From Betaproteobacteria bacterium RIFCSPLOWO2_02_FULL_63_19 (lineage in GTDB: Bacteria > Pseudomonadota > Gammaproteobacteria > Burkholderiales > SG8-39), in the NCBI GenBank assembly GCA_001770415.1, contig MEQX01000090.1:1-45714 (forward strand): DNA of 45,714 bases, given 5' to 3'. The translations under genes were made by a program, and so were the position numbers. The first letter of the stretch is position 1, and each line of letters opens with the position of its first letter. Positions 11,410 to 21,088 of the stretch are shown in pieces. Below the pieces are notes generated by a model. The model was given only the letters and a program-made list of their open reading frames with translations. It had not been told where the DNA came from and did not search any database.

Positions 11410-12735
11410 CTACATCTTCCTGCCACCCTCGGCAGCCCATTTTTCGAGCATGTCGGTGGTGACGGATTTCGGGCGCTCAAGCGCATAGCCGAGCGCGCGG
11501 TCCCAGGTGATGTTCGCCATGCATCCTACGGCGCGGCCGACGCCGAACAGCACGGTGTAGAAATCCCACTCCTTGATGCCGTAGTACCACTGGATCACGC
11601 CAGACTGCGCGTCGACGTTTGGCCATGGGTTCTTGGTCTTGCCATGTTCGGATAGCACGGCCGGGGCGGTCTCGAATATCATCGACACCAGCTTGAACAG
11701 GGGATCGTCTTTCAGGCCCGGGGTGTTAAGGCAGAACTCGCGCTGGGCCATGTAGCGAGGGTCGGTCTTTCTGAGCACGGCGTGACCGAAGCCCGGGACC
11801 ACCTGCCCCGCATTCAGGGTATCCCAAAGCGCTGCGGTTACGTTCTCCTTGGTCGGCGCGGCACCCTTGAGCTTCTTCTGGAAGTCCATGATCCAGCGCA
11901 GCACCTCCTGGTTGGCCAGACCGTGCAGCGGGCCGGCCAGCCCGTTGAGGCCGGCCGAGTAAGCGTAGTACGGGTCAGACATGGCCGAGTGCACCAGATG
12001 GGTGGTGTGGGCCGAGACGTTTCCGGACTCGTGGTCGGAGTGCAGGATGAAGTACATCCTCGCCAGATCCTTGTACTGTTCGCTCTGCCCAATCATGTGG
12101 GCGAAGTTGGCGCCCATATCGAGCTTCGGGTCGGCCGGGATCTGTTTGTCGCCGCGGTACTTGAGGTTGTAGATGAACGCCGCTATTACCGCAATGCGGG
12201 CGACGAGATCGGCGGCGTCCTCGTACACGTATTCCCAGGCTGACGTCTTGTTGAACTTGTCCGAGTTATAGTAGGCCGCGAACTTTGAGTCCTTCTGCAG
12301 GGCCAAAATCCCAATCGAGAGCATCACCATGGGATGACTTTCCCGCGGAAGCGCGCGGAGCGTGCTGTAGACGTATTCCGGGACTTGCCGGCGGGTCTTG
12401 AACTCCTCGACCACCGCATCGGCCTGCGCCTGCGTCGGAATTTCCCCCGTCAGCAGGAAGTACCAGAAGGACTCGACGCTCGCGTAGGCGGAACCGGCTG
12501 CCCTGGGGAGCGCCGCAAAGGTCTCGGGGATGGTCTTGCCTCTGAAGCGGATTCCTTCCTGCGGATCGAGGTAGGAGATATCGGTGACAAGGCAGCGGAT
12601 GTCCCGGGCACCGCCGATACACTGCCCGATATCAACCTTGTCGATGACGATGTCGGAGTATTCCTTCGTTAGTTTTGCGGTCCGTGGACGGTGTGCCTGA
12701 ATCTTTTCCGAAAGCTTGTCTTTCAACTGTGTCAT
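11410..12735 (-). CDS. gltA: Citrate synthase, type I (mitochondrial-like)
   Basis: 441 residues. It condenses acetyl-CoA and oxaloacetate. The sequence follows the eukaryotic dimeric form closely: LHSDHESGNVSAHTTHLV, DPYYAYSAGLNGLAGPLHG, VVPGFGHAVLRKTDPRY and KNPWPNVDAQSGV. Catalytic residues are H271, H318 and D375. The bacterial hexameric GltA N-terminal domain, which binds NADH, is absent, so NADH inhibition is not expected (inference from the family). I place the start at the ATG at 12735 because AAGGAG lies 9-10 bases before it; an upstream in-frame start at 12774 lacks this support. It occupies the usual gltA position beside sdhE and odhA but is turned round relative to them. Confidence 0.95.
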   Translation of the reverse strand: MTQLKDKLSEKIQAHRPRTAKLTKEYSDIVIDKVDIGQCIGGARDIRCLVTDISYLDPQEGIRFRGKTIPETFAALPRAAGSAYASVESFWYFLLTGEIPTQAQADAVVEEFKTRRQVPEYVYSTLRALPRESHPMVMLSIGILALQKDSKFAAYYNSDKFNKTSAWEYVYEDAADLVARIAVIAAFIYNLKYRGDKQIPADPKLDMGANFAHMIGQSEQYKDLARMYFILHSDHESGNVSAHTTHLVHSAMSDPYYAYSAGLNGLAGPLHGLANQEVLRWIMDFQKKLKGAAPTKENVTAALWDTLNAGQVVPGFGHAVLRKTDPRYMAQREFCLNTPGLKDDPLFKLVSMIFETAPAVLSEHGKTKNPWPNVDAQSGVIQWYYGIKEWDFYTVLFGVGRAVGCMANITWDRALGYALERPKSVTTDMLEKWAAEGGRKM

Positions 12736-12853
12736 GTTCCCAAACTCCTTTCTCTTGGACGAGGTTAAGTACACAGTGTGAATTCAACACGATGAATTAA
12801 CCGCCTTTAATACTCACGCGATTGCCGGCTATGCCGCTTGATCTAGCTCAATA

Positions 12854-12869
12854 GAAAAACGCGTTTTTC
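12854..12869. promoter_or_regulatory. 16-bp perfect palindrome upstream of gltA
   Basis: GAAAAACGCGTTTTTC, perfectly self-complementary, about 120 bases before the gltA start and 150 bases after the stop of the upstream ATPase gene. It could be a protein-binding site. It could also be part of the 3' end of the upstream transcript, since a short GC hairpin lies next to it at 12888-12901. Confidence 0.3.
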
Positions 12870-13021
12870 GTATCCGCAGGCTCTTATCGGGCTGGAGCCC
12901 GCGGCAGGAAGGAAGGCACGCCTGGGCAGCTGCGGTCGAAAACCGATGGGCGATTGGTTGCGGGAGGCCAGTGCGCAATTCCGAACGCTTCGGCGCACTG
13001 AACTGATTCGCCAACGGAGCG

Positions 13022-14695
13022 TTACGCGACTTCCTCGATCGAGAGCTTCTGGCGCGCCATCAGCTCGAGCGGAAACGGCTCGGACCCGATCAGTTCCGCG
13101 GGAGCAGTGAAATACCGCGACGCGCTCGCCAGGTGCACCGGGATCATCGGTTCGAGCCCGGTCGCAATGAGTTTCCGGGCGATACGGATGCATTCGTCCC
13201 GGACCATACGCGTGAAAAGCTCCGGGCCGCGATCGGCTTCCGGGACCTCTTTGAATTCGAAATACTCCTGCATGCTCTGTGGGGGCTTGAGGATCACGAA
13301 GGGTTTCTTCAATTCGTCTTCCTCGATACGCCCACGATGAGTCGCCTGAAAATACGTGGGAGAGAGGTCTTCATGCGAGATGTTCCAGTCGCGCTCGTAG
13401 GGTTTGACCGTAAACATCTCGACCCTGTCATTTTCGGTGACGGCGATCCCGAAGATGCTGCCGGGAAACTGGGCCTGGGATTTCTGGTAGGCCTCGAATA
13501 CGAGTTTGCCGCAAGGGCGCTGCTGGTTTGAGCTTTGCCGGGCCCGCGACGCATCGGGCTGTGCAGGCTTCACCGGGCGGGGAGCCGGTGCTCCCGCACC
13601 GGCGAAAAGCGCATCGTCCATGAGCGATTTCAGCCCGGCAGTTTCCTCGGGTGAGGATCGGAATCGCGGCGGAAGGCGGTATTTGTCCTGGCGCGTGGGG
13701 TCGAGGTGCGCAACCGTCCGTCCGGGCAGGTAAGGCAGGCGGACCGTGATGGTCGTTCCCTTGCCCACGGTGCTTTCGATCGAGAGGTCGCCGCCGAACT
13801 CCGCGACTGTCTGGCGTACGAATACGAATCCCAGCGAGTGGAGCTCGCCGTCCAGGGTCGGGCGATCGCTGAGAAGCTGCTGGATCTTGTCTGCTGTCAT
13901 TCCCACGCCGTCGTCACGCACGCGCAGTGCGACACGGTCACCTTCGATGCAGGTGCTTACGGCAAGCACGCCTGCCTTGCGGCCGCTCATCGCATCGACG
14001 CCGTTCATGATGAGATTGAAATAGGTGCGGCGGAAACGCGGACGTCTGCCGATCAAAATCGCGGCGTCGAGCTGGTGGAGTTGCAGTTCCACGCGCGCCT
14101 CGGATTTCTCCACCACATACCCCATGACGACGTCCGTCGTGAAATTGCGGATGTCCTCGGCGATATCGAACTCCTCGCGGATGCCCGGCTTTTCCTGTTC
14201 CTCGAGAAAGGCCTCGATGCGGAAGTGCACCCCGTAGAGCCACCTGATGGAGTTGCGATAGCGGCGCCGCCAGCGGACCGACCGCGCCTCGTCCGGGAGG
14301 AAGGACAGCACCTGGTCCGACCTTCCCCAGAGGGGGTTGAGGATGAGTTCGCATACCTGGTGAATCGCGTCGACGTAGCGGCGACCAAGGAGCAGTACCG
14401 TGCGATCCGGCGAGAAACTCATTACGGCGTTTGAATAGCTCTGCAACGCCTTGCGCATGACGCTGAATTTCGCTTTCAACTCCTGGACGTCCGCAGCGTG
14501 CAGAATTTGCGCCTGCACGATGTTGTAGATTTCGAGGTCGGTGTTCAGTGTGACGTGGTAGTGAAGGATTTCATTAATGAAACCCTCTACCCGAAGGTCG
14601 TGGATGAGAAACTTGATTTCAGCGACGTCCTTCTTGATGCCCTCCGTGTAATCCGGTACTGCGGGAGAGGAAACGCTCCGTTGACTTGTTGTCAC
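13022..14695 (-). CDS. Orphan histidine-kinase-type ATPase protein with unrecognised C-terminal domain
   Basis: About 557 residues from a GTG at 14695, which has AGGA 8 bases upstream; a TTG at 14779 would add 28 residues but its SD is too close. An N-terminal helical region of about 190 residues has no PAS, HAMP or membrane segment and no standard phospho-acceptor box (only IHDLR around residue 32). A HATPase_c domain follows: N-box FNLIMNGVDAM near 226-236, G1 DDGVGM near 261, and LGFVFVRQTVAEFGGDLSIES then GKGTTITVRLP. After a Pro/Ala-rich linker a C-terminal block of about 160 residues (from about 395) has motifs such as FGIAVTENDRVEMF and PFVILKPPQSMQEYF that I do not recognise. No response regulator is adjacent. 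It lies between gltA and odhA, so a role in sensing metabolic state is possible but unproven. Confidence 0.8.
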   Translation of the reverse strand: MTTSQRSVSSPAVPDYTEGIKKDVAEIKFLIHDLRVEGFINEILHYHVTLNTDLEIYNIVQAQILHAADVQELKAKFSVMRKALQSYSNAVMSFSPDRTVLLLGRRYVDAIHQVCELILNPLWGRSDQVLSFLPDEARSVRWRRRYRNSIRWLYGVHFRIEAFLEEQEKPGIREEFDIAEDIRNFTTDVVMGYVVEKSEARVELQLHQLDAAILIGRRPRFRRTYFNLIMNGVDAMSGRKAGVLAVSTCIEGDRVALRVRDDGVGMTADKIQQLLSDRPTLDGELHSLGFVFVRQTVAEFGGDLSIESTVGKGTTITVRLPYLPGRTVAHLDPTRQDKYRLPPRFRSSPEETAGLKSLMDDALFAGAGAPAPRPVKPAQPDASRARQSSNQQRPCGKLVFEAYQKSQAQFPGSIFGIAVTENDRVEMFTVKPYERDWNISHEDLSPTYFQATHRGRIEEDELKKPFVILKPPQSMQEYFEFKEVPEADRGPELFTRMVRDECIRIARKLIATGLEPMIPVHLASASRYFTAPAELIGSEPFPLELMARQKLSIEEVA

Positions 14696-15368
14696 GGTTA
14701 AAGTCCTAGCGAAAGCAAATTCACGTTTCAACTTCAGACCGGCGCAAGCCGAAACAGTGCCGTGCAAATTGTTCTCCAAACCCTCCGATTTCGGTCCGGA
14801 CGGATGCGGGCGTGCTTGGAAGCGAAACCCAGACTCGTTCCATCACCAACGCTGTGGCACTGAGAAGCTCTACCTGTTTCGGCCTGATAGTGAACTAGGC
14901 TACGCCTTTTGAGCGCCCGCATGCAAGCGTTGGCAATGCGGGAAAGCGAATTATCGCGAGGGCGCGGCGTGTGAGAGGCAGGGCCCGCGGCCAGGGGCTC
15001 GCCGCTGTTTCCTCGGCTCGACCCAGGCTTGACTTGGGGGTTGGCCGAGAATGGTTGCGCCCGGGTGCCCGGAATCGGCGGCGGCAGTTTTCCCAAGCCG
15101 CCAGCGCTTGTGCCGATCGAATGGCGGTCGCGGGAAGACCGCACAATACCGGGATCCGACCGCGCGAGGACTCGCCGGTACTACTAATGCGCTCGAAGCG
15201 GGAACCCCCGTGTCCGGCCATTCGGTCGAAGGGCTTCTTCACGCTTTACGACTATACTACTCGCCGACCCGTGGCTCCGACCGGCGAATCGTCAGACGGG
15301 CGAGACCCGGGCAGAACGAGGCGATTCAAGTTCTCGTGGCGTCTGGCCGTTTCAGGAGACTACGTGCA
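14696..15368. other. Divergent intergenic region upstream of odhA
   Basis: About 670 bases between the ATPase gene and odhA. The frame of odhA is open for a further 106 codons upstream, but that part is Arg/Gly/Pro-rich, has no SD, and does not resemble E1 N-termini. TATACT at 15253-15258 could be a -10 for odhA (115 bases before the start), without a good -35. Nothing else recognisable is visible. Confidence 0.45.
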
Positions 15369-18269
15369 ATGACTGCGATCAAGCAGTTTCTCTCCAACTC
15401 CTATCTATTTGGTGGCAACGCTCCGTTCATAGAGGAGTTGTACGAATCCTACCTCGACAATCCACAGTCGGTAGCCGAGTCCTGGCGCGAATATTTCGAC
15501 CGGATGCAGGTGCTTCCCGCACCGGGCGGCAAGGCCGTTCGCGACGTGGCGCACGCGCCCGTGGTCGAGTCTTTCGCGCTGCGTGCCAAGGCGGGGCAAT
15601 TAGGCGCCGGTGCCGCACCGGGAGATCTGACCGTAGCGCGAAGACAAGTGCTTGTGCAGCAGCTGATCGCCGCATACCGGATCCTGGGCGCGCGCTGGGC
15701 CGACCTCGATCCGCTCAAACGCAAGGAGCGCCCGCACATTCCCGAACTTGAGCCGGGTTTCTACGACCTCACCGAAATCGACATGGACATGGTGTTCGAT
15801 GCCGGCAGTCTTTTCTTCGGGGCGGAACGGCTCACATTGCGCGAAATCATAATGGGATTGCGCGAAACCTACTGCGGATCCGTCGGTGCGGAATACATGT
15901 ACATCAGCGATCCAGGCGAAAAACGCTGGATCCAGCAACGGCTGGAGTCATGCCGTTCACGGCCCGGCTATACGCCCGAATTCAAACGCTACATTCTCGA
16001 GCGCCTGACGGCAGCCGAGACGCTGGAAAAATATCTGCATACACGTTACGTGGGTCAGAAACGGTTTTCGGGAGAAGGCAGCGACACGCTGATTCCGCTC
16101 CTGGATCACCTGTTGCAGAAAGCGGGTGAGGCGGGTGTGCAGGAGGCGGTGATCGGCATGGCGCACCGCGGGCGTTTGGGGGTGCTGGTAAACGTGCTTG
16201 GAAGGATGCCCAAGGATTTGTTCTCCGAATTCGAGGGCAAGCGTGCGGCTGATCTCACGGCCGGCGACGTCAAATACCATCAGGGATTTTCCTCCGACAT
16301 CATGACGGCCGGTGGCGCGGTGCATCTGACGCTCGCGTTCAACCCTTCGCATTTGGAAATCGTCAATCCGGTCGTCGAAGGCTCGGTTCGGGCGCGGCAG
16401 CACCGACGACGCGACAAGGAGGGCAAACAGGTCCTGCCGATACTCATACACGGTGATGCGGCGTTTGCCGGACAGGGCGTGGTGATGGAGACCCTGAATC
16501 TGTCGCAGACCCGTGGCTACGGCACCGGAGGCACGGTGCATATCGTGATTAACAACCAAATCGGCTTTACCACTTCGGACCCGCGCGACGCACGCTCCAC
16601 GCTTTATTGCACGGATGTCGCGAAGATGATCGAGGCGCCGATATTCCACGTCAACGGCGACGACCCGGAAGCGGTCCTGCTGGTGACCACCTTGGCGCTG
16701 GACTATCGCACGCAGTTCAAGAAAGACGTGGTCATCGACGTGGTCTGCTTCCGCAAGCTCGGCCACAACGAACAGGACGAGCCCATGGTGACGCAGCCGC
16801 TGATGTACAAGATCATCAACAAGCATCCGGGCACGCGCAAACTTTACGCCGACAAGCTCTGCACACAGAATGTGATCAGCGACGGGGACGCCGATAATTT
16901 CGTAGCGACGTACCGTGCGGCCTTGGATGCGGGGCAGCACACCAACAAAGCCATACTTCCGCACTACAAGCCTCCGTACGCGGTCAACTGGGCGCCGTAC
17001 CTGAACAGCGAGTGGAACGAAAAGGACGACACCATGTTGCCAATGGCGGACCTGCAGATGCTCGCGGAAAGACTCACTACCATCCCGCCGGATTTCAAGC
17101 TGCACCCGCGCGTGGAGAAGATCATCGCCGACCGGCGCCTGATGGGGCAGGGGAAGATGCTGCTCGACTGGGGCATGGCGGAAAACCTCGCTTACGCGTC
17201 GCTGCTGCGAGACGGTTTTTCGGTCCGTATATCCGGGCAGGACTCGGGCCGAGGAACATTCTTTCACCGCCATGCCGTGCTTCACGATCAGAACAGGGAG
17301 CGATGGGATTCGGGGGAGTACGTTCCACTGCGACACATCTCGCCCAACCAGGGCGACTTCGTAGTCATCGACTCCGTCCTCTCGGAAGAGGCCGTGCTCG
17401 GGTTCGAATACGGATATGCCACATCCGAACCCAACGAACTGGTGGTATGGGAAGCGCAGTTCGGCGATTTTGCGAATGGCGCGCAGGTGGTGATCGATCA
17501 ATTCATCGCCTCGGGCGAGGTGAAGTGGGGCCGCTTATGCGGGCTGGTGATGCTGCTGCCGCACGGCTATGAGGGCCAGGGGCCGGAGCATTCTTCCGGA
17601 CGTCTGGAGCGGTTTCTTCAGTTATGTGCGGATTACAACATTCAGGTATGCGTGCCGGCGACACCGGTGCAGATGTTCTTCTTGTTGCGGCGGCAGATGA
17701 TACGGCCCTACCGCAAGCCGCTGATCATCTTCACACCCAAGAGTCTGCTGCGCCACAAGGAGTCCGCGTCGCCGCTGGAGGAGTTTGCGGTTGGCAAGTT
17801 CAAGCCGGTCAACGGCGAATGGGACGCGGAGATTGTACCGAAGAAGGTCAAGCGCGTGATCTTTTGCAGCGGCAAGGTGTTTTTCGATCTGCGCGCCGCG
17901 CGTATCGAGCGCGGCATCAAGGACATCGCCATCGTGCGCATTGCCCAACTCTATCCGTTTCCGCACGATGATTTCGAGCAGCAAATCAACCTCTATAGCA
18001 AGGCGCGGGAAGTCATGTGGTGCCAGGAAGAGCCCGGCAATCAGGGCGCGTGGCACCGGATTCAGCACTATCTTCTGCGACATATGCGCCGCGATCAGGT
18101 TCTGGCTTATGCATTGAGACCATCGTCGGCAACGCCGGCCGCGGGTTACCTGTCTTTGCACAACGAGCAGCAGAAGGCGGTCGTCGACGCCGCGTTCGGG
18201 GAGATAACGGACAACATCGTTGTTCCGGTGCAGGGTACCGGCAAGGCCGGCCCCCGCCGCGGCAGATGA
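15369..18269 (+). CDS. odhA: 2-Oxoglutarate dehydrogenase E1 component
   Basis: 966 residues, slightly longer than the E. coli enzyme. It decarboxylates 2-oxoglutarate with thiamine diphosphate and passes the succinyl group to E2. The N-terminus FLSNSYLFGGNAPFIEELYESYL is the E1o-specific segment. Other motifs are GMAHRGRLGVLVNVLG, LTLAFNPSHLEIVNPVVEG, ILIHGDAAFAGQGVVMETL (ThDP/Mg region), VINNQIGFTTS, and the pyrimidine-domain GYEGQGPEHSSGRLERFLQL. The ATG at 15369 has AGGAG 10 bases upstream and matches known N-termini, so the long upstream extension of the frame is not used. It is first in the odhA-odhB-lpdA operon; odhB follows after 20 bases. Confidence 0.97.
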   Translation: MTAIKQFLSNSYLFGGNAPFIEELYESYLDNPQSVAESWREYFDRMQVLPAPGGKAVRDVAHAPVVESFALRAKAGQLGAGAAPGDLTVARRQVLVQQLIAAYRILGARWADLDPLKRKERPHIPELEPGFYDLTEIDMDMVFDAGSLFFGAERLTLREIIMGLRETYCGSVGAEYMYISDPGEKRWIQQRLESCRSRPGYTPEFKRYILERLTAAETLEKYLHTRYVGQKRFSGEGSDTLIPLLDHLLQKAGEAGVQEAVIGMAHRGRLGVLVNVLGRMPKDLFSEFEGKRAADLTAGDVKYHQGFSSDIMTAGGAVHLTLAFNPSHLEIVNPVVEGSVRARQHRRRDKEGKQVLPILIHGDAAFAGQGVVMETLNLSQTRGYGTGGTVHIVINNQIGFTTSDPRDARSTLYCTDVAKMIEAPIFHVNGDDPEAVLLVTTLALDYRTQFKKDVVIDVVCFRKLGHNEQDEPMVTQPLMYKIINKHPGTRKLYADKLCTQNVISDGDADNFVATYRAALDAGQHTNKAILPHYKPPYAVNWAPYLNSEWNEKDDTMLPMADLQMLAERLTTIPPDFKLHPRVEKIIADRRLMGQGKMLLDWGMAENLAYASLLRDGFSVRISGQDSGRGTFFHRHAVLHDQNRERWDSGEYVPLRHISPNQGDFVVIDSVLSEEAVLGFEYGYATSEPNELVVWEAQFGDFANGAQVVIDQFIASGEVKWGRLCGLVMLLPHGYEGQGPEHSSGRLERFLQLCADYNIQVCVPATPVQMFFLLRRQMIRPYRKPLIIFTPKSLLRHKESASPLEEFAVGKFKPVNGEWDAEIVPKKVKRVIFCSGKVFFDLRAARIERGIKDIAIVRIAQLYPFPHDDFEQQINLYSKAREVMWCQEEPGNQGAWHRIQHYLLRHMRRDQVLAYALRPSSATPAAGYLSLHNEQQKAVVDAAFGEITDNIVVPVQGTGKAGPRRGR

Positions 18270-18289
18270 GTCTGGAATAGGAAACGACC

Positions 18290-19549
18290 ATGCTTATCGA
18301 CGTCAAAGTACCTCAGTTGTCGGAATCGGTTGCAGAAGCCACCCTGCTTACGTGGCACAAGAGGGAAGGCGAACGGGTCGTCCGCGACGAGAATCTCATC
18401 GACATCGAAACTGACAAGGTCGTCCTTGAACTTCCGGCACCCCAATCGGGGGTCATGACCAAAATCGTGAAAGGCGATGGCGGTACCGTCGTTTCGGGCG
18501 AAGTGATCGCGACGATCGATACCGAAGGGACCGCCACGGTGGTCGCGCCGGCACCAGCTTCCGCGGAAGTCGCGGTGGCTCCGGTCGCGCCCAGAACCGC
18601 ACCACGCGAGGATCCTCGCCTGATGCCTGCGGCGCGCAAGCTTGCCGAGGAGACTGGCGTCGATACGCAGTCCATACCGGGAACGGGGCGGGGCGGGCGC
18701 ATCACCAAAGGCGACATCATCCAGCATCTGGAAACGGCCGGGAGCGGTGAGCCGCAACAGGCGAAGGTCCAGGCCACCACGGCCGAGCCACCGCGGCCCG
18801 AGTTGCAGCGGGTGCCGGCACCGGTCAATATTGCGCAGATCATGGGCGATCGCCCCGAGCAGCGCGTGCCGATGTCTCGCCTGCGGGCGCGCATTGCCGA
18901 GCGTCTGGTTCAGTCGCAGGCTACAGCAGCGATACTGACCACATTCAACGAAGTCAACATGCAGCCGGTCATAGACCTGCGCACCAAATACAGAGACAGG
19001 TTCGCGAAAGAGCACGGGGTGAAACTCGGCTTCATGTCCTTTTTCGTCAAGGCGGCGATTGCAGCGCTCAAGAAATATCCGGTGGTCAATGCCTCGGTCG
19101 ACGGCAACGACATCGTGTATCACGGCTATTTCGATATCGGTATCGCGGTCGGCAGTCCGCGAGGCCTCGTCGTGCCGATACTGCGCGACGCGGATCGGAT
19201 GAGTTTTGCCCAGATCGAAAAGAAGATCGCGGAGTTCGGGAAGAGCGCGCAGGACGGTAGACTCGGAATCGAAGATCTAACCGGGGGCACGTTTTCGATA
19301 ACCAACGGCGGCATATTCGGCTCGATGCTTTCCACGCCCATCATCAACCCGCCGCAGAGCGCGATCCTGGGAATCCACGCGACCAAGGACAGGGCAGTGG
19401 TCGAAAACGGACAGATTGTCGTTCGACCGATGAATTATCTGGCGCTTTCATACGATCACCGGATCATCGACGGTCGCGAGGCGGTCCTGTCATTGGTGGC
19501 GATCAAGGAATCCCTCGAGGAGCCGTCGCGACTGCTGCTCGAGCTGTAA
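18290..19549 (+). CDS. odhB: Dihydrolipoamide succinyltransferase, E2 component of 2-oxoglutarate dehydrogenase
   Basis: 419 residues. The N-terminal lipoyl domain has the lipoylated Lys at K43 in [15 protein letters not shown]. An Ala/Pro/Val-rich linker follows, then the E3-binding domain ([19 protein letters not shown] then [12 protein letters not shown]) at about 105-145, and the acetyltransferase-type catalytic core. The active-site motif is [12 protein letters not shown] with H390 and D394 near the end. [22 protein letters not shown] is also typical of succinyltransferases. AGGA precedes the ATG. It is sandwiched between E1 and E3 genes as in other proteobacteria. Confidence 0.97.
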   Translation: MLIDVKVPQLSESVAEATLLTWHKREGERVVRDENLIDIETDKVVLELPAPQSGVMTKIVKGDGGTVVSGEVIATIDTEGTATVVAPAPASAEVAVAPVAPRTAPREDPRLMPAARKLAEETGVDTQSIPGTGRGGRITKGDIIQHLETAGSGEPQQAKVQATTAEPPRPELQRVPAPVNIAQIMGDRPEQRVPMSRLRARIAERLVQSQATAAILTTFNEVNMQPVIDLRTKYRDRFAKEHGVKLGFMSFFVKAAIAALKKYPVVNASVDGNDIVYHGYFDIGIAVGSPRGLVVPILRDADRMSFAQIEKKIAEFGKSAQDGRLGIEDLTGGTFSITNGGIFGSMLSTPIINPPQSAILGIHATKDRAVVENGQIVVRPMNYLALSYDHRIIDGREAVLSLVAIKESLEEPSRLLLEL

Positions 19550-19645
19550 GTGTGTCGGTCGATAGCCGGGCAAAATTCAGATCGATCTTCCGTCATGCTT
19601 TTCTGACGATACCAGGTTTGCTCATTATTTTTCACGAGTTCGACA

Positions 19646-21073
19646 ATGGCCCAATCATTTGATGTCGTGGTAATTGGCGCTGGTCCGGCCGGATACGTCG
19701 CCGCGATCCGCGCCGCGCAACTTGGTTTCTCCGTCGCATGCATCGACAATTGGAAGAACGCGAAGGGCGAATATGCCCTTGGTGGTACTTGCCTCAATGT
19801 CGGCTGTATTCCATCCAAGGCGCTGCTTTGTTCATCGGAGAATTTCGAACGTGTCACGCACAGGTTCGCGACGCACGGCATTTCCGTGTCAGGCGCGAGA
19901 ATGGATGTAAAGAAGATGCAGGCGCGCAAGGATGCGATCGTCGCGCAGTTGACCGGCGGCATCCAGATGCTGTTCCGCAAGAACAAGGTTGCCTGGCTGA
20001 AAGGGCGCGGCCACCTGAGCGCTGCGGGTGAGCGCTATCGGATCGAGGTTGCCGGCGCGAGTGGCAAAGAAACGGTCGACGCGGCAAATGTCATCATCGC
20101 CACCGGATCCACGCCCCGCGAGCTGCCCGGCGTGCCGGTGGATAACATTCTTATCTGCGACAATGTCGGGGCGCTCGCATTTCGCGAAGTGCCCAGGCGC
20201 TTGGGCGTCGTCGGCGCGGGAGTGATTGGTCTGGAACTGGGGAGCGTGTGGCGCAGATTGGGCGCCAAGGTGACGATTTTGGAGGCGTTGCCGACGTTTC
20301 TCGCGGCCTGCGACGATGCAGTATCCAAGGAAGCCTGGAAGCTTTTTACGAAAGAGCAGGGCCTGGCCATACGCCTGGGCGCCAAGATCGGCAAGGTCAC
20401 GCCGGACAAGAAGGGCGTGAAGGTCGAATTCGCCGACGGCGAAGGCGAGAGGTCAATCGAGTTCGACAAGCTTGTCGTGTCGGTTGGCCGTGTGCCGAAC
20501 AGTGCCGGTGTCGGTGCGGAGTCAGTGGGGCTCAAAATCGACGAGGGCGGATTCATTGATGTGGATGCGCACTGCAAGACCAATCTGCCCAACGTCTACG
20601 CGATAGGCGACGTGGTTCGCGGGCCGATGCTGGCGCATAAGGGGATGGACGAGGGAGTCATGGTGGCCGAGCATATTGCCAGCCAGGCCGGGCACGTAAA
20701 TCTGGACGTCATTCCCTGGGTTATCTACACGGCGCCGGAAATCGCCTGGGTCGGTAAGACGGAGCAGCAACTCAAGGCCGATGGAACGGCCTACCGCATA
20801 GGGCAGGTGCCCTACCTTGCCAACGGGCGTGCGCTCGGCCAGGATGAGACGACGGGGTTCGTCAAGGTGCTTGCAGACGCCAAGACCGACCGTGTGCTCG
20901 GCGTCCACATCATATCCTCGCACGCGTCGGAACTGATCGCCGAAGCGGTCATGGCAATGGAATTTCGCGCCAGCTCCGAGGACGTCGCGCGGATCTGCCA
21001 TGCGCATCCGTCGCTGTCGGAAGTCATGCACGAGGCGGCGCTGGCCGTAGACAAACGCGCGTTGCATATTTGA
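19646..21073 (+). CDS. lpdA: Dihydrolipoamide dehydrogenase, E3 component
   Basis: 475 residues. It reoxidises the E2 lipoyl groups with FAD and NAD. The FAD-binding [17 protein letters not shown] is at the N-terminus, the redox disulfide is C49/C54 in [13 protein letters not shown], the second nucleotide site is [19 protein letters not shown], and the catalytic His-Glu pair is H454/E459 in [12 protein letters not shown]. The interface domain is complete. It lies 96 bases after odhB with no strong terminator in between, so it is probably cotranscribed and dedicated to this complex; pyruvate dehydrogenase could also use it. Confidence 0.97.
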   Translation: MAQSFDVVVIGAGPAGYVAAIRAAQLGFSVACIDNWKNAKGEYALGGTCLNVGCIPSKALLCSSENFERVTHRFATHGISVSGARMDVKKMQARKDAIVAQLTGGIQMLFRKNKVAWLKGRGHLSAAGERYRIEVAGASGKETVDAANVIIATGSTPRELPGVPVDNILICDNVGALAFREVPRRLGVVGAGVIGLELGSVWRRLGAKVTILEALPTFLAACDDAVSKEAWKLFTKEQGLAIRLGAKIGKVTPDKKGVKVEFADGEGERSIEFDKLVVSVGRVPNSAGVGAESVGLKIDEGGFIDVDAHCKTNLPNVYAIGDVVRGPMLAHKGMDEGVMVAEHIASQAGHVNLDVIPWVIYTAPEIAWVGKTEQQLKADGTAYRIGQVPYLANGRALGQDETTGFVKVLADAKTDRVLGVHIISSHASELIAEAVMAMEFRASSEDVARICHAHPSLSEVMHEAALAVDKRALHI

Positions 21074-21088
21074 GGATCGAGGCTGGGC

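Noticed and set aside
11222..11486. Several 70-90-codon frames between sdhE and gltA
   Set aside because: They cross the strong bidirectional terminator and the gltA 3' end and have no SD or family resemblance.
13706..14434. Long open frame opposite the ATPase gene, and similar ones opposite acnA, odhA, EF-G2 and RCC1
   Set aside because: High GC third positions keep the antisense frame free of stops. The translations are rich in Arg, His, Val and Gly and match no family, while the sense-strand genes are secure.
15051..15368. N-terminal extension of odhA by 106 codons
   Set aside because: No SD at the upstream start, and the residues are unlike any E1 N-terminus. The ATG at 15369 has AGGAG and begins the conserved FLSNSYLFGG region.
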